NCBI GenBank assembly: GCA_034336665.1
Contig: CM067592.1
Location: 50,051,783-50,115,782 of the forward strand
Origin: Luscinia megarhynchos
Taxonomy: Eukaryota; Chordata; Aves; Passeriformes; Turdidae
DNA length: 64,000 nt
Direction: 5' to 3'
Under the pieces are notes generated by a model. That model saw nothing but the letters and a program-made list of their open reading frames with translations, did no database searches and had not been told where the DNA came from. The position numbers and the translations under genes are program-made. Each line of letters opens with the position of its first letter. The stretch's first letter is position 1. Below are positions 26,176 through 37,345 of the stretch, one piece after another.

Positions 26176-28558
26176 GTGCTGGGCCCTACGCAGCAGTGTC
26201 ACACAGGGAGCCTGTGCAAAGGTCACCGGGAGCAGACTCCTGCCCAGCTATATTTTCACAGGAGGAGATGCAAACCTGATGGATTGAAGGAGCATTACAT
26301 ACTGGACCTTGCTGGCAGGCTGGTCATATACAATAACAAATTTGCAGTTAAAGAGCACAGGGGCTTAATGAGCTTCCCTGAATTCAAAGAAGTTCTTTCC
26401 CTTCCAACCAAATTTGGGCTTTTTCTTTCTTAGTCAGCGCTAGAATACTACAACACCTCAGTTATAATCCTAATTCAGCATCACAAGCAGCATGATGAAT
26501 TGGTTTTGTTGGAAATTATTATATTACCCAATTAATTGGATTTCCAAGCAGGGTGTGGTAGGGGAATCACACAAAAACTTGCTGTTCCACCACACAGAAA
26601 AATCTGAATTCATGTTCGCTGAGTATTTTATACATTTGAAGTCTTTTCTCCCACAAGACTCCAGTCAAAGGATTTGCCATTTTCAGACACATAACCTTGT
26701 GGGTAGAATCACCTTCCCAAACTCCAGGCTTTGATTGGAATGGCTTGCAGGAGTTATGAGGAGAGAATGAAACCTTTCCCTTGAGATTCACAAGAACTTT
26801 AGAACATCTCTTAGGAGGAGTTTTCTATTGTTAGATAGCGCCAGCAGTACAGAAATACAGGTATGTAAGGACTTACCTGCTTGGACACGTTTCATTTCAT
26901 GCAACCAACAAGGAACAGTGAGCTAGACATTCCTTCTGGAAAGTCAATTCCCCAATACTTCATACTAAAAGATCATAAATTGCATTCTCCCAAAATAAAT
27001 AAAAGATGATAATTCAGAACTAATGCTCTCAAATCACACAGTCATATCATAAGAGGACTGGAGCAAAATCAAAACCCTGGGACTCTCCAGGAACACAAAA
27101 TTAAGGCGAGCATCTGAGAAAGTGATCTGCAAGCCACACTACAAAGGAAGGAACTTATTCCTCCCCCCTTACCTCTAAAACTGTTCCTGCTGTTTTGGCC
27201 TGGGGAATATATATTTTTATTAACCCTGACAAAGTGAGTAAGGCCGAGGAAAAGCAGACCTTTCAAGTGCCTGGGAAACTCAGCATTGGCAGAAGCAGCA
27301 ATAAACCTCGTGGAGCACCCACGCCCCAGCAGACATCCATGCACGTGGATGTGGCAATGCCTCTGCCAGACTTCTGATCCAGCATGCACAGTGTGAACTG
27401 CAGCATGCACCAGTCAGATGGTCTCTAGATGACAAACACCTGTAGCCTTCTCTTGACTGATCCATGTAGGCTCCTTGCTGAATACAAGGCTGGCAGCCTT
27501 CCAGAGTGGCTACCAGGTGCTGCAAGGACTGGAAACTTCTGCCCCCAGCCATTCATGTAATCTGTCCTTTTTAGTCACAAAAAGGTAAAAATGAATAAGC
27601 TGACACAAGGGATAAGTCATGGGCAAATAGGTACCTCTACAAAATGACTAGTACAGTACATGTGCAAAATCGAATAGAAGGTAAACTACATGACAGTTTT
27701 TTGGGAGTGCAAGTGTGAAAACTGATGCCAGCCTCCAGGAGGGAAAACAAACCCAGAATTTTGTCAGACAGCTCTTTTTCAATGTCTTCCAGTGAAGCTG
27801 TAAGGCAGCAGAAACGTGCTGTTGTCCTGAAGAGTAGACCAAGCTAAGCTTCTGTTTTGCATACAGAATTCAGAATTTGGCTAGAAGTTACATGCCTTAG
27901 TTTGGTTCCCAGTATCAGATCCACCCTCCAAGTGATGAGCCCAGGCCCAACAAGGATTTTAGAAGAAGGCTTCTTTCTTCTCCAGCCTGGCTGAATTATC
28001 TCATACAGCAAGCACTTTTGCCTTTCTCCTCTTTGTTAACTCCTTCCAACATACACCCAGAGATAAGGAATTTGACTAAATTCAACAGGGGCCTCACTAG
28101 GCTTAGCCAAGAAGGCACAGAAACGTGGCCTGGCACTTCTCTAGTCTTGTTTTCTTGGGATAGGCTGGTAATACACACAGGATCCTATTTACTTCACCCA
28201 GACCCTTAGACTGGATGCAGAAGGAGGTTGTCCAGTGGTTCCAGGGCACCACAGGGTTATCTCTACCCTGCAATAGCCATCCCACAGCTGTATGGAAATG
28301 CCAGTAGAAGACAGACTGTGTCTCTGATAAACAACAGGCTGCTTAACTGTTCGATTTTGTCATTAAATAAAGCTCCAAACACATCTACAGTTCTTCAGGC
28401 TCTTATTTATGTCTCCTACTTGTCTTTGTAGAGGAATTAATTTCGTTTAGGAGTGTTTCTTTTTTGGGACTCTTACTTGTGAGCTAATCTTGATGCACTA
28501 GTTCAAGTGACTATTAATTCAAGCTTCTAAACCTACATACCAGCATGTAAAACAAATC
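26176..28558. other. Unique DNA, no gene recognised
   Basis: No coding or transposon signature is seen. At 26858-26880 two strong-looking 5' splice donor motifs face opposite ways (CAG/GTATGT on the + strand and CAG/GTAAGT on the - strand), probably by chance. Confidence 0.45.
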
Positions 28559-28633
28559 CATATTCATATTCATATTCATATTCATATTCATATTCATATT
28601 CATATTCATATTCATATTCATATTCATATTCAT
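28559..28633 (+). repeat. (CATATT)n hexamer microsatellite, about 12.5 copies
   Basis: Seventy-five bases of perfectly repeated CATATT. The lack of interruptions implies recent expansion and probable length polymorphism. Confidence 0.97.
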
Positions 28634-30348
28634 TGGTGTTTCAGACACCTAGAATTCAATCTTGCCTCTCTTTCTGTCCTTTTTTTCCCCCCTTCCTACA
28701 GATTTATAATCAGTACAGGAGATTTTCGATAATAAACATTAGAAAAATAGAGGAAGGTAGGTAGTGGTAAACACAACCATCCAGCTTACAACAGTCCTCT
28801 AAACATCTACTGAAAAGTACCAAAATCTCTGTATTCTTTGTTCTTTATTCTCTGCATTTCTTTTATACATAGTCAATAAGATTCCCTCATGGAATGAGGC
28901 TTGACCTCCAGTTTTGAATTTATATCAAATGGCAGTGGTTATTAAGAGTATAGACCAAACTAAAAAGTCCACCATTATTATCTCAGCAAAATCATCTCTA
29001 TCAAGGACTAGATAAGAGAGGAAGAAAGGATGGCTCATGGAATGAAGGAGAAAGTTAGGTTGAACTTGGAAAGCAAGTGCCATGCTCAGCATCAACTACC
29101 ATGAGAAATAACTTCATTATTAATAGCTGTTGTCTTAAACTAGACATGAGAAAGGTAAACACATGAAGGCCTGAACAATGATTTCTGAGACTATATAAAT
29201 TTCTTAAAACCTTCCAGATACCCTACATGCCCTACAATGGCTATTTTTGTTTTGTTTTGTTGTTGTTGTTTTTTCATTTATTTATTTGTTTCTTTTGGTG
29301 GTTTGGGTTTTTTTTGGTTTTTTTTGGACTCTTTATATTTTTGGTGTTATTTGTTTGCATACTTTAACCTGTGGTACCTATGTAGAGCTGTCTGAAAAAC
29401 CTTCTTTCCGAGGTGTATTCAGATGAAAAGAAATAAAATTTCTCTGCACAGAGAGACAAACATATATGTATAGCAAAGAAATTAAAAGAGAAATAAAAGC
29501 AATTTCCAATACATCAGAAGAGCTGTAGAGCTGATTAACTCCATGCAGTTTTACAGAGGGTAGAATGCCACTGAACAAGAACCAGTTCAAAAGCCTTCAC
29601 TTAAAGGTATTTAACTGTATTTGAAGAAAATAAAGGGAAGACCTATTCCATTAACTTTTCAAGGAATTATTTTTCCATTCATTTTTTTGTGTAGGAATTC
29701 AGAGAGGAAAAAAATTCCATTGTAGCTTTCCCAGATAAAAAACATGGCAGATGAGGAAATAATAGTCCTGGTTTGACATCATGAACTTTCTGGAGGGTTT
29801 TCCATTACAGAGAAAATCTTTTCTAAACTTTTGGTGAACTTCAGCAGTATATTTGAAATTTTACAGATACAAATTAAAGAAAACTTGAAGAGAACAGATA
29901 TCAAGTCCTCAGTAAAAGAATGCAACATTTGGAAGAATTAAATTCTAGTATACAAATTTTTCAATTATTAATGTGACTGTGTCACACTGCAAAAATAATC
30001 CTTTCTTACTCTGTAACTGTACTGAATGGTTTTCCTAACTTCCTCTAAAGCAGCTACAAGTGCCAAGGACAGGATATGAGATGGGATGGCCCATTGGTCT
30101 GAATAATTTCTTTGAACCAATGCCAATCTCATGGTTTAATCCCAGACAGCAATTACCACACAGCCACTCAATCACTAGTGTTCTGCTGGAAGGGGGGAGA
30201 GAATCAAAAGGGTAAAAGTAAGAAAACTTGTGGTTTGAGGTAAGTACAGCTCAAAAAACAACAACAACTGTAATAGAAAGGAAAACAACAAAAAGACAAG
30301 ACATAAAATCCTTTAAAACCAGCTATGCAAATAAAGAGGGGAAAAAGA

Positions 30349-30350
<2 letters not shown>
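28634..30350. other. Unique A+T-rich DNA with T/G-rich simple sequence
   Basis: No gene is recognised. Bases about 29246-29330 form a T-rich run with TTTTG, TTG, TTTA and GGTTTTTTTT units, typical of decayed simple sequence. The rest is A+T-rich and featureless to my reading. Confidence 0.45.

Positions 30351-30399
<49 letters not shown>
30351..30399 (+). repeat. (TACATA)n hexamer microsatellite, about 8 copies
   Basis: Forty-nine bases of perfect TACATA repeat, 1.7 kb right of the CATATT array and differing from it by one base per unit. The alternating Tyr/Thr and Cys/Ile translations across it are artefacts. Confidence 0.97.
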
Positions 30400-30499
30400 G
30401 TAACAAAATCCATCTTGTTTGTCAGCACTAGGGGCTCTACTAGTCAGACTGCCCCTGCCCAAACAAAACTTCTATGTACTGTGTAAGGGGATAATGTTC

Positions 30500-31460
30500 C
30501 TGCATTGAACATAAAAAAAAAAACCTGGGGAGAGCAGTCTGTGTTATTCTTGCCTCAGACAAAGGCAGACCCACTGGTGATGTTGCTTTTGCTCAAGGAC
30601 CTGAGCAATTGGGACTCACTGCACAGAGCATCAGCTGAACACTGTGCAGAGGAGACCCTTCCTTTCGCTGTCAGCCCAGCACTGGTAATAGGGTGCCAGG
30701 AGAAGCTGTGCTTCAGTGCCCATCACTTCCAGAGCAGCTTGAACCCTTTCTAAACTTCCAGTATCTCCTTTTCCGCTGGACAATAATGTGCCTCAGATCC
30801 TCTGTGTGCCCAGCTCCAAAGCCCCAAGGCTCAATCTTGAATTTCCCCTGCTACTTTCTGTCAGAGGCTCCAGGAAAGACCATCCTCTCCAGCTGCAGTG
30901 TGGAACACATTATCTACAACTTATGAATAACGAATTAACATCCGCTGAGTTTACTGAAATTCTTGCTGTTGCTCAGAGCCCCATGTGAAAATTGATTTTC
31001 TTCCCAGTTCCTTGATAGAGGGGGCCAACGAGCAGACTGTAATTTGGGGTGTCCCCTTTCCAAAACTCCACAACACCTAAGAAAGCTTGTTTCCTTTTTG
31101 CTATTTGGTGGAATCACTGCTATTATCAACTTTATCCCATCCCTTGGGACATGACTTCCATCTTGCCATCTTACTCCTAAAATCTGGATCTACTGGGTAG
31201 ATCCTTTGATGTCACTTTTGTTTAGAGAAAAGTCAGACCATTTTCTTCCCATTTTTATTTTCAAAAACCTCACCTGCTGTGTTGCTTCATACAACGATGT
31301 TATCAATATATTCCAGGTGCTCTGGAGCTTCACCCTACTCCAGTGCAGCCTGAATCACTGTGGCAGATGGTGGGGCTGCGTTTCTGTGCCATTACAGCTG
31401 GTTCCAGCTCTGCTGGACATCCCTCCAAGTGGAAACAAACTTTGCCAGAGGGATTGAGAA
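30500..31460 (-). pseudogene. ERV reverse transcriptase / RNase H region (broken)
   Basis: This is the polymerase part of the ERV fragment. The fingers-palm stretch begins near 31455 (FSIPLAKFVSTW, - strand). The YIDN box lies at 31299-31310 and a following SNTAGEVFEN segment lies downstream of an in-frame stop. Then comes a thumb/connection segment around 31000-31090 and an RNase H segment around 30540-30800. The second catalytic Asp of the RT box reads Asn, and several stops are present, so no active enzyme could be made. Frame changes occur between the blocks. Confidence 0.75.
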
Positions 31461-31639
31461 AAACACATCAGCAATGTCAGTGGAGGCACCACTGGGCTGC
31501 CTTTGACTTGTGTTCATATGGATGCTGCAGAACACCGGGTGTGGCAGCACTCAGAGGTGGAATTCATTCAGGGCATGGTATTCTACTCTTCATCCTCATG
31601 AGACTTTCCCACTTGCCATAAGACACCTACACCAAAGGC

Positions 31640-32200
31640 CAATTTGCCGTTTTTGGTCTTTGAAACTCAGTCTCCTGGGATAGTCTATGCCAAGGATGCC
31701 TCTGGGCCAGTGACAGTGGATTGCTCTTGCCACTTATTTGCAACCAGGTTGTCTCCAGACTCCCACAAATTCAGCTGTTTGGATCCTCTTGTCACTCCAG
31801 AAATACAAGTAGGTTCTGTCCCCCCAGAGCCTGATGGCATTAGGATACAATGTGCACTGCCCCAGTATCTATTAACACCTTGTAGTTCTGTGGGGCTGCT
31901 GTGTCAGGCCATCAACTCCACACAGCCCAGTAAACCTGATTGTCCTTTTGCACCACCTGGTCATAGTATTCATTATTTGCTTCTTGTAAATACAAATCAG
32001 AAGTCACTCTTTATTAAGCCCTTCCTGTCTGGGAACTGCACACTGGAAACCAGAGCAGCAATTTTCCTTGAAGAACACTGTTTGGTGATTGGTTTTCCTT
32101 GCAACTTGTGTAGTAAATACCACTCTTCCCTGATGGAAGATCCCATATCTTATTTACAGGGACATGGCATCAGCAGAAGAATCACTAAATAACCAGCTTT
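31640..32200 (-). pseudogene. ERV protease region (broken)
   Basis: This is the protease-coding part of the ERV fragment. Retroviral protease is a homodimeric aspartic protease that matures the Gag-Pol polyprotein. The catalytic Asp-Thr-Gly triad is readable at 31861-31869 on the - strand with flanking Val-Leu-Ile and Ala. Upstream and downstream the frame is broken by stops, for example on both sides of the stretch near 31700-31760. The right-hand boundary, where dUTPase or nucleocapsid sequence might begin, cannot be fixed by eye. Confidence 0.65.
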
Positions 32201-34912
32201 CCACTTCAGGATAATCTCTGTGTGGTCAGCTGAATTACAGAGGCTTTGCAGGTATGCACTGCTTGAGACACAATGGAATGCAGCATTCTGTGTTCTGCGG
32301 TTAAATATCTGGTAATCCACACAGATAATGGTTAATATTTAAAGTCTAATCCAAACCACTAAAGCAACTCACTGCTCATTAGACTACAGAATTCCAGGTC
32401 AAACTACCTGCATGTGCTTAACTTCGAAAGTATGAAGATAAGAGGGACAGCAACTCAGCAACTGCAAGCTAGCTGGGAATAATGTGATTCAGAAATACAA
32501 TGCTGATAAAGCCCTATAATATTTTCAAACCCAAATTTTATTGCCTGAAGACATCCCTATTCCTTAGGAAAAAAAAAAGATAGAGATTTCCTCATACAAC
32601 AGCAGAGATTTTAATTTTATCTAAGCTATGATTTTTTAACAGAAGTTTCAAGCATCATAATCCCTGATAACTAAGTACATACCTAAGCACTTTTCTGGTC
32701 CAGAGACTAAATGAGATTTGAGACCTTCATTCAGTTATTTTTTTTGTGTAGCATTACACATCAATATTAATGGTATACATTAATCTTGATATGAATCAAG
32801 AGATAGTTTGGCTTTTGAAGAATCATCTATTCAAAAAGCAAGTCCCATCACAACCTGTTTAAATTACTTAATATTGAAAAGCCATCTATGAGGAGTCTCT
32901 GGTCTAATAAATACTGGAATTAGCTCCAAATGGAAAACATATTCACAAGAACTGATATTTTTTTCTCTTACTCAGGTGGATTGTCAGTTTTTAGAAAGTA
33001 TCCAAAAAGTGGACACAGACCAAAGTAGAGGTGTGTACATTTTTGGAGGGAAGACTGAGCTGGTATCCTGAGACTGGGAGCAGCCACATGCCCTGCAATG
33101 CTCTGTGAATCTGGGCATTCAGTTTATCACAGCTTGCTCAGGGTAAACCACTTGAGGGAGAAATAGGCCTTAAACCAGAGAACTTCTGCCTGTTCCTGCA
33201 TTTCCTTATGTGGGAAAAAAAGAAAGTACAAAAGCAAGGAAAATGTTTACTAATGGGCCTGTAACTGTAATGAGCTGCTCCCCATCCCTCATCTATGCTT
33301 GTAAAAATAAGTAACAGTGAGCTACATTTTGCTGTCTTTTCTAGAATAAGGCATCATCTTACATGTCACAAAATTAGCCCTCTGACTACTTATTGATAAA
33401 TCTGACTTCAAATTAGAGCTTCTTAACTATATTTCATTACCTTTGGCGTTGAAACTGGCCATCTATGAGTAACACACCTTTCTTTCTGAGGAGATGATTT
33501 GGGATACAATGACTAACTGGTTCCTGATGACTTCTTGGAAGCTGAGTTAGTGGAAAGCATGTTTATTTATAGGTTATTAGTAAATGAATTCTCAGAGAAG
33601 AGGAAGTATAGTTCTGAAGTGGTCTGCCCTTGCAAGGATGGCATCGCTCTCTCTGACATTCTAAGGCTCCATGTCTCATTCAGCCTTTGTAGAGACTAAC
33701 TTTTAATTAAAGAAGAAGAAAAATAATAAAAGACAAGCCATCATGTTGTGAAGAGCCAGATGCAACTCATTCTGCCTGTAATGACAGTGCCACTGTCCCT
33801 TTGATAAAGATAAACAGAGCAGGCAACTCTTAATACTCTCCATGCCTTCTAGACATCCTAAAATACACAGCAGTGCCAAGTTCATGGCCATGCAGTGCTG
33901 CAAGCGTTTGCATGGGGCCACCAAGAGAGATGCAGGCAAACAGCAGGGCATTGAGATCTAGTTTCCAGCATTCCTGGAAATATACACTGGCTGCATTGTG
34001 TGTTGTGTAGTGGAGCCCAGCCAGCCTTGTGCAGACTCCTCTGTTTTCCAAGAAGTTGCATTTAGATGTTAAATTGTTTATACACCTTTTTGACTGACTC
34101 CACTTGGCATCTAGAGACCAAAATACCTCTCCTGACTGTTTTCAAAGGCAAATGGATAGGGACTTAATGCTATTATTCCACATAAAAACTCCACTTTGCT
34201 GTTGTCAATTTCCCATTTACTTGTAAGGTTGTAGGTTTAGGTGGTGTCACCAAACACACACTCAGTGCATCCAAGATGAGATTAATGGCATGGTGTCTTA
34301 GAAATGGTAGGAAATAGAAAATTAGAAATATCTTTCCATTCAGTAGGGAAACAACTGAGTCCAACTGTGCACTTGTTAAATTAACCTTTTAAAATACCAT
34401 GTAATGACACTATTTTTAAACTGCTGACTTGAAATAAATAACTAGAATTTCTTCCTTCCAGTTGTTTAGGTGATTTCAAAAATATTTGTGTCTGCAGACT
34501 AAGGGTGTGCATGATACTTCTCAAACTATTTTCCTAGGGAAGAAGTTTTGGAACTCTTATCTTGCCATTTAGGAACCCTCTCTTCTCTAGCTGAAAATCA
34601 GATTTGAACAGGTGTTATAAAATTAAATTTAAATTGAGACCTGAATTTTCTTGTGAGCCTTGATGTCAGGTAGGCTACCTGTAAGGGACTTGATGAAAGA
34701 TAATTCTAAGTCTTATGTTTAAGATTTGGTGCAACTTTCTCCTTCCCTGATTTCTTAATTAGTTGTTGTAGGAATATATTAAATCAGAGGTGGTGCTGTA
34801 GAGACTGTGCCTCTGATATTGCAATGCAGTCAGTGCATAGGGAGATGGGGCTGAGGAGAACACAGATAGCAGTTGTATCACTTCAGCAATAACTTTCACT
34901 TCAGGAATGAAG
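32201..34912. other. Unique A+T-rich DNA, no gene recognised
   Basis: No exon or transposon was recognised. Simple A-rich runs occur at 32570-32580 and 33707-33732. The region separates the - strand ERV fragment from the + strand LTR; the opposite orientations argue that they are separate insertions. Confidence 0.45.
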
Positions 34913-35489
34913 TGCTGGATTTGGCTGTGATAGAGTTAATTTTCTTCACAGTAGCTTCACAGTACGGGACTATGCTTTGGATTTGTGCTGAAAACAGTGT
35001 TGATAATAAAGGGATGTTTTTGTTATTGCTAAGCAGCGCTTACACAGAGCCAAGGCCTTTGCTGCCTCTTTTATCACCCTCCCAGCAAGTAGGCTGGGGG
35101 CACACAAGAAGTTGGGAGGCAACCAGCTGGGACTGCTGACCCCAACAGACCCAGGGGATATCCCGTACTCCATGGTATCAGCCTGTAAAGCCAGGGGCAG
35201 AAGAAGGACTGTGAGGATGTCTGGAGTGATGGTGTTTGTCTGTCCAAGTAATTGTTTGTGTGATGAGGTCCTGCACTCCTGGAGATGGCTAAACACCCAT
35301 CTACTCATGGGAATCAGTGAATTAACTCTTTGTTTTGCTTTGTGTGCACAGCTTCTGCTTCCCCTACTAAACTATGTTTTATCTCAACCCAAAAGTTTTC
35401 TCACTTTTTTGATACTACCATCCTGCTGGTGCTGGAGTGAGCAAGCGGCTGTGTGGTACTTAGTTTCTGGCTGGGGTTAAACCATGACA
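34913..35489 (+). mobile_element. ERVL-type LTR, probably solo
   Basis: This is a 577-bp LTR in + orientation. It begins TGCTGGATTTGGCTGTGATA and ends GGGTTAAACCATGACA, so it has the TG...CA ends of an LTR. Internal landmarks that I recognise from a common songbird LTR family are the GCTGAAAACAGTGTTGATAA block (about 34987), the AGTAGGCTGGGGGCACACAA block (about 35089), the GGAGTGATGGTGTTTGTCTG block (about 35223) and the CTATGTTTTATCTCAACCC block near the R/U5 junction (about 35371). No internal retroviral sequence follows and no convincing primer-binding site abuts the end. The flanking pentamers (TGAAG and TCTCC) do not match, so a target-site duplication is not visible. LTRs carry promoter and polyadenylation signals and may still influence nearby transcription. 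Confidence 0.82.
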
Positions 35490-36040
35490 TCTCCAAAACC
35501 AGGACTATTTAGAAAAAAAAGACAGTTACCAACTTGTAAAAATGGATGGGGCCTGCAATCTGGCAGCTCATCCCGGCCCAAGGGACCACGATTGCATGTG
35601 GACATTTGCACGCCTGTTTGTGGCCATTCTGCAGGGATATCTTTGTCCGTGGCCATTCTGCAGGGATATCCAGTAGGCCACCCTTTGCTAAGTGGATGCC
35701 TGCATTTCCTTGCCTCAATAGATGAAGCTCTTGGAGGAAGATGTTTCATATGCAAGAGTTTCAGGACCTGCATCTGTGTGTCTCTGATGGGGTGCAAGCC
35801 ACATATTTTACCCTTGGCCATGTCTGCGTGTTGCAGCTCTCTAAGTCCTACAAGAGGCTGTTTCTTGCAGTCTGAAGGGTTGCTCATGCATTAATCTCCT
35901 CGTGGGTGGTCTAGCACACACACAGGGAGTCTGCTGGGTATTTCCTGGCTCCACCCAAGCAGCCCCCACCGCATTACTCAGCCTTAGGCTGGAGGGCAGA
36001 TCACAGTATCTGGTGTCAGAGTAGAGGGGCTTAAAATTGG
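35490..36040. other. Unidentified repeat-like segment
   Basis: This segment follows the LTR directly and differs from the surrounding A+T-rich DNA: it is GC-richer, contains a 29-bp-period duplication, and is open for about 136 codons on both strands (35484-35894 + and 35477-35887 -). Neither translation is recognised. At 36011-36020 TGGTGTCAGA equals the start of a tRNA-Leu primer-binding site as used by ERVL elements. This might mark the right edge of another unrecognised LTR, but there is no clear TG...CA pair or polyadenylation signal. Function is unknown. Confidence 0.3.
35620..35670 (+). repeat. Tandem duplication, 22-bp unit with 29-bp period
   Basis: A 22-bp sequence starting GTGGCCATTCTGCAGGG occurs at 35620-35641 and again, identical, at 35649-35670, separated by 7 bases. 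The second copy suggests a recent slippage duplication. Confidence 0.9.
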
Positions 36041-37007
36041 GAAAAAAACCTTAATGGAGTTTAGAGAACATTTCATATGCAATGTAAAACAGAGGCTAAG
36101 GAGTAGAGAAAATAATCTCATTTCAGGTATCTGGAACTTCTTAGTATGAAAGGAAAATAACTGAGTTACAGAAAAACAAAGCATTTCTCATTATGTGATT
36201 TTGGGAATGTCAATAAACCACAGTTTTGCTGAGTGTAGCTCCTCTTGCCTTTGAGAAATCTGTTTTTCTTCAGAAGGCCTCTGACACCAAGCCCCAGTGC
36301 TTAAAGGGAGGGTTTATGTATGCACAGAAAACATTGTAGCATTTCTCTATGTTAAAATTCTTGCTTGCCTATGCAGCTACGAGCTAGAGTTTTCAATTGC
36401 TTTTTTATCACTCCTAAGCCAATAACATTTGTTCAAATTCACATGACATGTACCATCTGCCATGATCTCTAACAAGTTTAATAGCTTGGTCACGTTACAG
36501 AAACAAATCACATTTAAAAGAGTGAAGACATTTTGCTCTGACAGGTTAGAGGGGAATTTCTGTGCTCACCTACTTAAGTGTTTTCTCAAATACTGGAATT
36601 TTCTTTCCTGCCCCCCCAAAAGCAGATCATGTAAAGCCTATAATTTTTTTTTCCACATACAAATTTATTTATTTTTGTAATTCAGGTCAAAAGTCTTCCA
36701 CTTTCATGTGTCATTGAAGCCAAAATGTGTAGTTGAAGGGAAATCGTTTGCTCTGATACAAGAAGGCAAGGAAGTAACGAGAACCAAGAAAAGCAACACA
36801 GACAAGGCTTCAGCTCACACCCTGACTGATTTGCCTTTTGAACACATCCTGTAACTACAAAGAAGGTTATAAGAGAGCAGCCTGAAGTTGTTTTATGTTA
36901 TAAACAGTAGTGATCAGTGTAGATGGATGCACGGATGAAGGGAACCAACAGTAAGAGAAAATCCCAGAAAGGACAACTTATATTTCTCACTGATCAAAAC
37001 TGCAAAC
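36041..37007. other. Unique A+T-rich DNA, nothing recognised
   Basis: No coding, RNA or repeat signature was seen apart from short T and C runs at about 36610-36655. Confidence 0.45.
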
Positions 37008-37345
37008 GTAGAATCATAGAATCACAGAATATGCTGAGTTGGAAGGATCATTGAGTCCAGCTCCTGGCTCTCTGTAGGACATCCCAGGAGTCACACAATT
37101 CTTGGCTTCTATCAGGCTTTTCAACTTAAACCTCCTCTGACACAACTTCAGGCCATTTCCTCAGGTCCTGTCACTGGTGACCCCAGAGAAGAAATCAGTG
37201 TCTCTCCTCCTCTTCCCCTCACAAGAAAGTTGTAACTGCCGTGAGATCTCCTTTCAGTCTTTTCTCCAGGCTGAACAGAACCAAGTGACTTCAGCTGCTC
37301 CTCATATGGCTTCCCTTCCACAGCCTTCACCATCCTTGAAGTCTA
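37008..37345 (-). mobile_element. CR1 LINE 3' end
   Basis: The left edge reads GAATCATAGAATCACAGAAT (from 37011), the complement of the tandem CR1 terminal octamers. This is followed by GAGTTGGAAGGATCATTGAG and then the pyrimidine-rich CR1 3' region (CTTTTCTCCAGGCTGAACAG near 37258; CTTCCCTTCCACAGCCTTCA near 37310). The element is therefore on the - strand and truncated at its 5' end at about 37345. No functional frame remains. Confidence 0.92.

Larger units (their letters stand above)
30500..32200 (-). mobile_element. Endogenous retrovirus pro-pol fragment (ERVL-like), decayed
   Basis: Read on the - strand from right to left, this block gives retroviral protease, reverse transcriptase and RNase H similarity in the normal retroviral order. 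The protease active-site motif LIDTGA is intact at about 31855-31878. The RT catalytic box is seen as EYIDNIVV (codons for YIDN at 31299-31310), where YxDD is expected. An RNase H-type CPAEKEIL stretch lies at about 30757-30790. Stops and frameshifts interrupt every segment. No gag, env or same-orientation LTR was found beside it, so it is an internal fragment. The RT block looks like the avian ERVL (class III) lineage to me, from memory only. The 182-codon + strand frame over it is antisense noise. Confidence 0.85.

Noticed and set aside
28559..28633. CRISPR-like direct repeats
   Set aside because: It is a contiguous hexamer microsatellite without spacers, in a vertebrate nuclear sequence.
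30204..30431. Frames with alternating Cys/Ile and Tyr/Thr residues
   Set aside because: They are translations of the TACATA hexamer microsatellite.
31644..32192. 182-codon + strand open frame, second longest in the window
   Set aside because: It is antisense to the ERV protease region, whose - strand reading shows the real coding signature (LIDTGA).
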